Positions 60,810 through 64,000 of a stretch of 64,000 nucleotides of DNA are shown here, one piece after another; position 1 is the first letter of the stretch; each line of letters starts with the position of its first letter. Where the stretch lies: positions 1 to 64,000 of the forward strand of contig MEHQ01000117.1 in NCBI GenBank assembly GCA_008828725.1, read 5' to 3'. The stretch is from Saccharina japonica. Its lineage: Eukaryota > Sar > Phaeophyceae > Laminariales > Laminariaceae. The position numbers and the translations under genes are program-made. The notes beneath the pieces were generated by a model. That model made no database searches. It was not told where the DNA came from and saw only the letters and a program-made list of their open reading frames with translations.

Positions 60810-61299
60810 GTTAGAACACTACAATGCAAGGAGTCGTATTATGTATTATACCAGGAGAGGGGGGGGAGGGGGGGAGGGGGCAGGGGCGGCCGTACTGATA
60901 CAGCTGTCGACGAATGCAGAAACGAAATGGTAGATCGTGTGGCCAGATATCGGCTCGACTAGTCCTTGAATTCTATTATTTGTTTCCTGTTGATGTGTTC
61001 ACTGGGGGGGGCGCGGCAGAGGTAGTATCGACTCTTGACACCGTTTTGTTTTTAGAGTGGGAATGAGATGGCAGAAGGCGTGACATGGTCCCCGCATCAG
61101 TTTTTATAGCAGAGACGGGAACTTGTTGTTATCATCGCCTTGAGCTTGCCTTGAGAACTATTTTTCTCTTTTCCTCTCTCGTGTCTTTCTTGCTTTTTTT
61201 GCCTTGTTTCTCCCTTTGTTTCCACCCTATGTCGGTGTCTCTCTCTTCGTTCGTGTTGCCTCGCCCGTGCAGCAGTTATCTGGTCCTCTTGGGCACGTG

Positions 61300-61920
61300 T
61301 GCTTTTCGTCTAGGGGCGCTTCTGTCTCCCTGCGTCATTTGTATTATGTTTCATTTCAGAATTTGTTTTTATTTGTCTTTTTTTTTTCTTATTTTTTGGT
61401 TCGGCTCGTGTCGCTGTGTTCTCGTACCCGGTACGTTACGCATCTCACTTGCTTTACCCATTAATTTGCGTTTATTTTGTTTTGGTTTTTCTCTGCTTCA
61501 CAGTCTGTGACCATAGAATTTGTATCTCTCTAGGATTGGGAATCAGGACAGGCACTGGGTGTACTGATGTGGTTGAGTAGAAAGAACGGGTTTAATGTGA
61601 AGACAACAACAACAACAACGTTCTTCTAGCAGCGCTTCTGTATTATGTTTCATTTCATAATTCGTTTTTTTTTTGTAGTCTTTTTGTTCTTATTTTTTTG
61701 GTTTGGCTCGTGTCTCGTGTCGTTGTGCTCTCGTACCCGGTACGTTGGCCTTTCACTTGCTTTACATAGCAGTCATTTGCGTTTATTTTGTTTTTGTTTT
61801 TTCTCTATCTCACAGTCTGTGACCACATAATTTGTATCTCTCTAGAATTAGGAATCAGGACAGACACTGGGTGTACTGGTGTAGTTGGGTAGAAAGAACG
61901 GGTTCAATGTGAAGACAACA
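61300..61920 (+). repeat. About 300-bp tandem duplication
   Basis: Copy 1 (61318-61605) and copy 2 (61628-61920) share GTATTATGTTTCATTTCA, CTCGTACCCGGTACGTT, TTTGCGTTTATTTTG, CACAGTCTGTGACCA, TTTGTATCTCTCTAG, AGGACAG(G/A)CACTGGGTGTAC and GTGAAGACAAC. Copy 1 has one extra CTCCCTGCGTCATTT. Confidence 0.8.
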
Positions 61921-62019
61921 CACACGGCACGGACGTAGCACGATCCTACCCGTACTGCTGGGTGCTCACGCTGATCGTAGACCTAACCTCAACACCAAAG
62001 ACATCACACATCGGGCCGG

Positions 62020-62370
62020 TCATCTACAGATAGATCATCTACAGATTATCTTGGATCATCTAGATCATCTTGATCATCTAGATCCTCTACAGATTATCTT
62101 GGATCATCTAGATCATCTTGATCATCTAGATCATCTTGATAATCTAGATCATCTCGATCCTCACCTGCCGTTGTGGGATGTTGTGCACGATCTGTATACG
62201 AGTAGCACACAGATACAACCCAAGAGACAGGTCCAACTGCTGTAGACCATGCAGATTATACGGCTCCCACCCCAGAATATGAGCTAGATCATACAGATCA
62301 TACAGATCATACAGATCACACAGATCAGGAATATATCTGCCCTGGAAGACCAAGATCATGGACTGGGAAT
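62020..62370 (-). repeat. GATC-rich dispersed element, minus orientation
   Basis: A GATCATCTAGATCATCTT array is followed by CTCACCTGCCGTTGTGGG, ATGCAGATTATACGGCTCCC and AGAATATGAGCTAGATC, then (ACAGATCAT)n. It mirrors the plus copies including flanking arrays at both ends. Confidence 0.7.
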
Positions 62371-62524
62371 CGATGATCTGTCTGCAGATGATCGTTTGCG
62401 TGCACCCCTGCCGGTGCCGAAAAAACGAGCGCTGAAAGGCGATCGCACCCCTCTTTACCTCTTTACGGTATCAGAACGTAGTGGTTTGACCTCGTGACTA
62501 CTACTACCGTAGAAGCTAAAATCT

Positions 62525-62775
62525 CAAATTACACCAAAGCTGTCGAGAGCGCCTATTATAGCCTGAGTAGGCACAATTCGACGCGGGTCGACGAGGGAAG
62601 AAAGTGCTGAGAAAATTCTCGCGATGGAAAATTGCAAGGCACGTACTGCTGTAGTGGGGAGGGGAGGGAGAAGAGCCTACTGTGTGACCCCGGATCTGAG
62701 TTACGACTAAGAGGGAGAGAGAAAAGAAGGGCGAAGATAATAAATGGGATGAACAAAAAAAGAAGAAAAAAAAAC
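62525..62775 (+). mobile_element. SINE, 5'-truncated copy
   Basis: The body GACGAGGGAAGAAAGTGC, the 3' motif GACCCCGGATCTGAGTTACG, GATAATAAATGGGATGAAC and an A-rich tail are present. The tRNA-like head is missing. Confidence 0.75.
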
Positions 62776-62892
62776 GTTGGTTGCATAAGGTTGAATCCTG
62801 CCAAGATACTTTTTCTTATGCAAAAAATGACTATTGCCGGTCAGAGCAGATATATATAGCAGGTAGCGCCGATATATAGCAGTGTGTGTATG

Positions 62893-63012
62893 CATGCACG
62901 ATTCGATGCGAGTCGACGAGAGGAAGAAAATGCTGAAGGAACACTCTACTTCTCGCGATAAAAAAAGCGAAGGCTAACACGCACCCACCGTAGTGTTGTA
63001 CGTACGTAGGAG
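62893..63012 (+). mobile_element. SINE body fragment
   Basis: ATTCGATGCGAGTCGACGAG and CTTCTCGCGATAAAAAAAGC match the SINE body. It ends at a G tract of 30 or more. Confidence 0.6.
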
Positions 63013-63013
63013 G

Positions 63014-63049
<36 letters not shown>

Positions 63050-63119
63050 GTACTCATGTTGTGGGGGGGGTTAGAGAAGAAAACCAGCTATGTGACGATA
63101 GGTAGGGAGATGGGGAAGT

Positions 63120-63420
63120 ATGGCCAATGTAACTTTCAGGAAAAGAGCATGTCTTCATAGGGCCATGATTATCGTGCAGCTTTTTTCCAAATTTTCCAAT
63201 ATTTTTTTCCCAAAAACAAAAAGGAAAAAGAGGAATACATTGAGGAAAAAAATGGAAATATTGGAAGTTCTTCAGCGGGCAAAATGTTTGGAACGCTTCG
63301 CGTTCCAATAAATGGGGGAAACAAATGGGAAAAATGGAAATCTTGAACATTGCGCGAAAAAAAAATTGGATTTTTTGGATTTTTTTGGCTCCGATAAGAA
63401 TAACCCTTAGAAGAGCGAAG
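63120..63420 (+). other. AT-rich non-coding block with a perfect small hairpin
   Basis: A/T runs dominate. TTGGAACGC-TTC-GCGTTCCAA at about 63288-63308 is a perfect 9-bp stem. The open frames are low complexity. Confidence 0.6.
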
Positions 63421-63519
63421 GCCGCCCGGCCGAATTTGGGCGAGTTACGGTATAGCGCCAAGGGGAGCACGAGAAAATAATTATCGAACCCACACTTTTT
63501 TTTTTTCGAGAGCCAGATA

Positions 63520-63830
63520 GGGGGGAAGCGAGTGTACTCATGTCATGCGTGGCCTTATATAGTCGTTTGACCATAGACCCTCGCATCCCTATACTGCCGG
63601 GACGGAGCACGTCGGGTTTTCACCGACCAGGCAGACATTGCTTGCACCACCAACCGCGAAGCGAAACGTGAGGTGTTGGGCGAGTCGCATGGAGGGTGAG
63701 CTGCATCCTACTGAGAACCACCTGTGAACCGGACTTGCAATGGATGACAGCTTCGAAGGAAATTATTTGGGGAGGGCGGGGGGGCGTACTCGTTTGTTGC
63801 TTGCCTTAGTCATTTGACCGTTGACCTTTG
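63520..63830 (+). repeat. Poly(G)-type dispersed repeat, long copy plus short copy
   Basis: TACTCATGTCATGCGTGGCC, TTTGACCATAGACCCTCGC, CCGGGACGGAGCACGTCGG, GCGAAACGTGAGGTGTTGGG. A short copy, GGGGCGTACTCGTTTGTTG, CTTGCCTTAGTCATTTGACC, follows at 63780. Confidence 0.75.
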
Positions 63831-64000
63831 GGGGCGGGAGGGGTAAAATACACTAAAACCTTGTTTCATGGAAAATAGTTGAAAACAAAAAATGTTATTT
63901 TCTCGATTCGTGTGATATGGACAGAAATCTCAACGCTCCGATTTGATTTAGTTTTGGCCTTTCTATTTACAGGAGTGTGTTTCCTTATCATCTTTAGTTC

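Noticed and set aside
63054..63470. A 138-residue Phe-rich minus frame
   Set aside because: It comes from A/T runs (Phe/Lys codons) with no plausible protein pattern.

Overview
This is a nuclear segment of a eukaryote. It has many short exons joined by GT-AG introns, one probable GC-AG intron, abundant simple repeats and minisatellites, several families of small non-autonomous mobile elements, and one 58-base run of N (a scaffold gap). Single-repeat LRR exons, an algal-type TKL kinase and an SH3b-like domain fit a stramenopile alga, perhaps a brown alga. That assignment is inference; no ribosomal or organellar marker is present.

Layout. (1) A minus-strand gene runs from about 30.4 kb down to 2.7 kb. 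I assembled 18 exons whose splice phases all agree, giving 910 codons without a stop. It has a low-complexity acidic N-terminus, 28-residue ribonuclease-inhibitor-type LRRs between about 20.6 and 12.6 kb, a Gly-rich linker, and a helical C-terminal region. The stop codon was not found. (2) A plus-strand gene with an SH3b-like domain (24.76-25.78 kb) sits inside one of its introns. (3) A complete minus-strand TKL-type protein kinase runs from 53.8 to 37.8 kb: six exons, 365 codons, one 10.4 kb intron, and an MGCSHS N-terminus suggesting dual acylation. (4) Head to head with the kinase, 742 bases away, is the first exon of a CCDC12/Cwf18-like splicing factor on the plus strand. (5) Three phase-compatible minus-strand exons lie at 60.35, 58.96 and 55.87 kb. 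They are either a separate gene or an upstream part of the kinase gene.

Most of the rest is intron or intergenic DNA built from repeats: a tRNA-derived SINE with a poly(A) tail (at least eight pieces), three MITE-like families, a GATC-rich dispersed element, a poly(G)-headed repeat, and many tandem arrays (TAGTCAGTAA, GAT, TAC/TGC, CAAT, a 21-mer C-rich array, and others).

The two main genes share a strand and carry an LRR sensor-like protein and a possibly membrane-anchored kinase. Their adjacency is visible in the sequence; any functional link is speculation. All exon boundaries were deduced by eye from splice motifs, phase and protein pattern, without transcript data.
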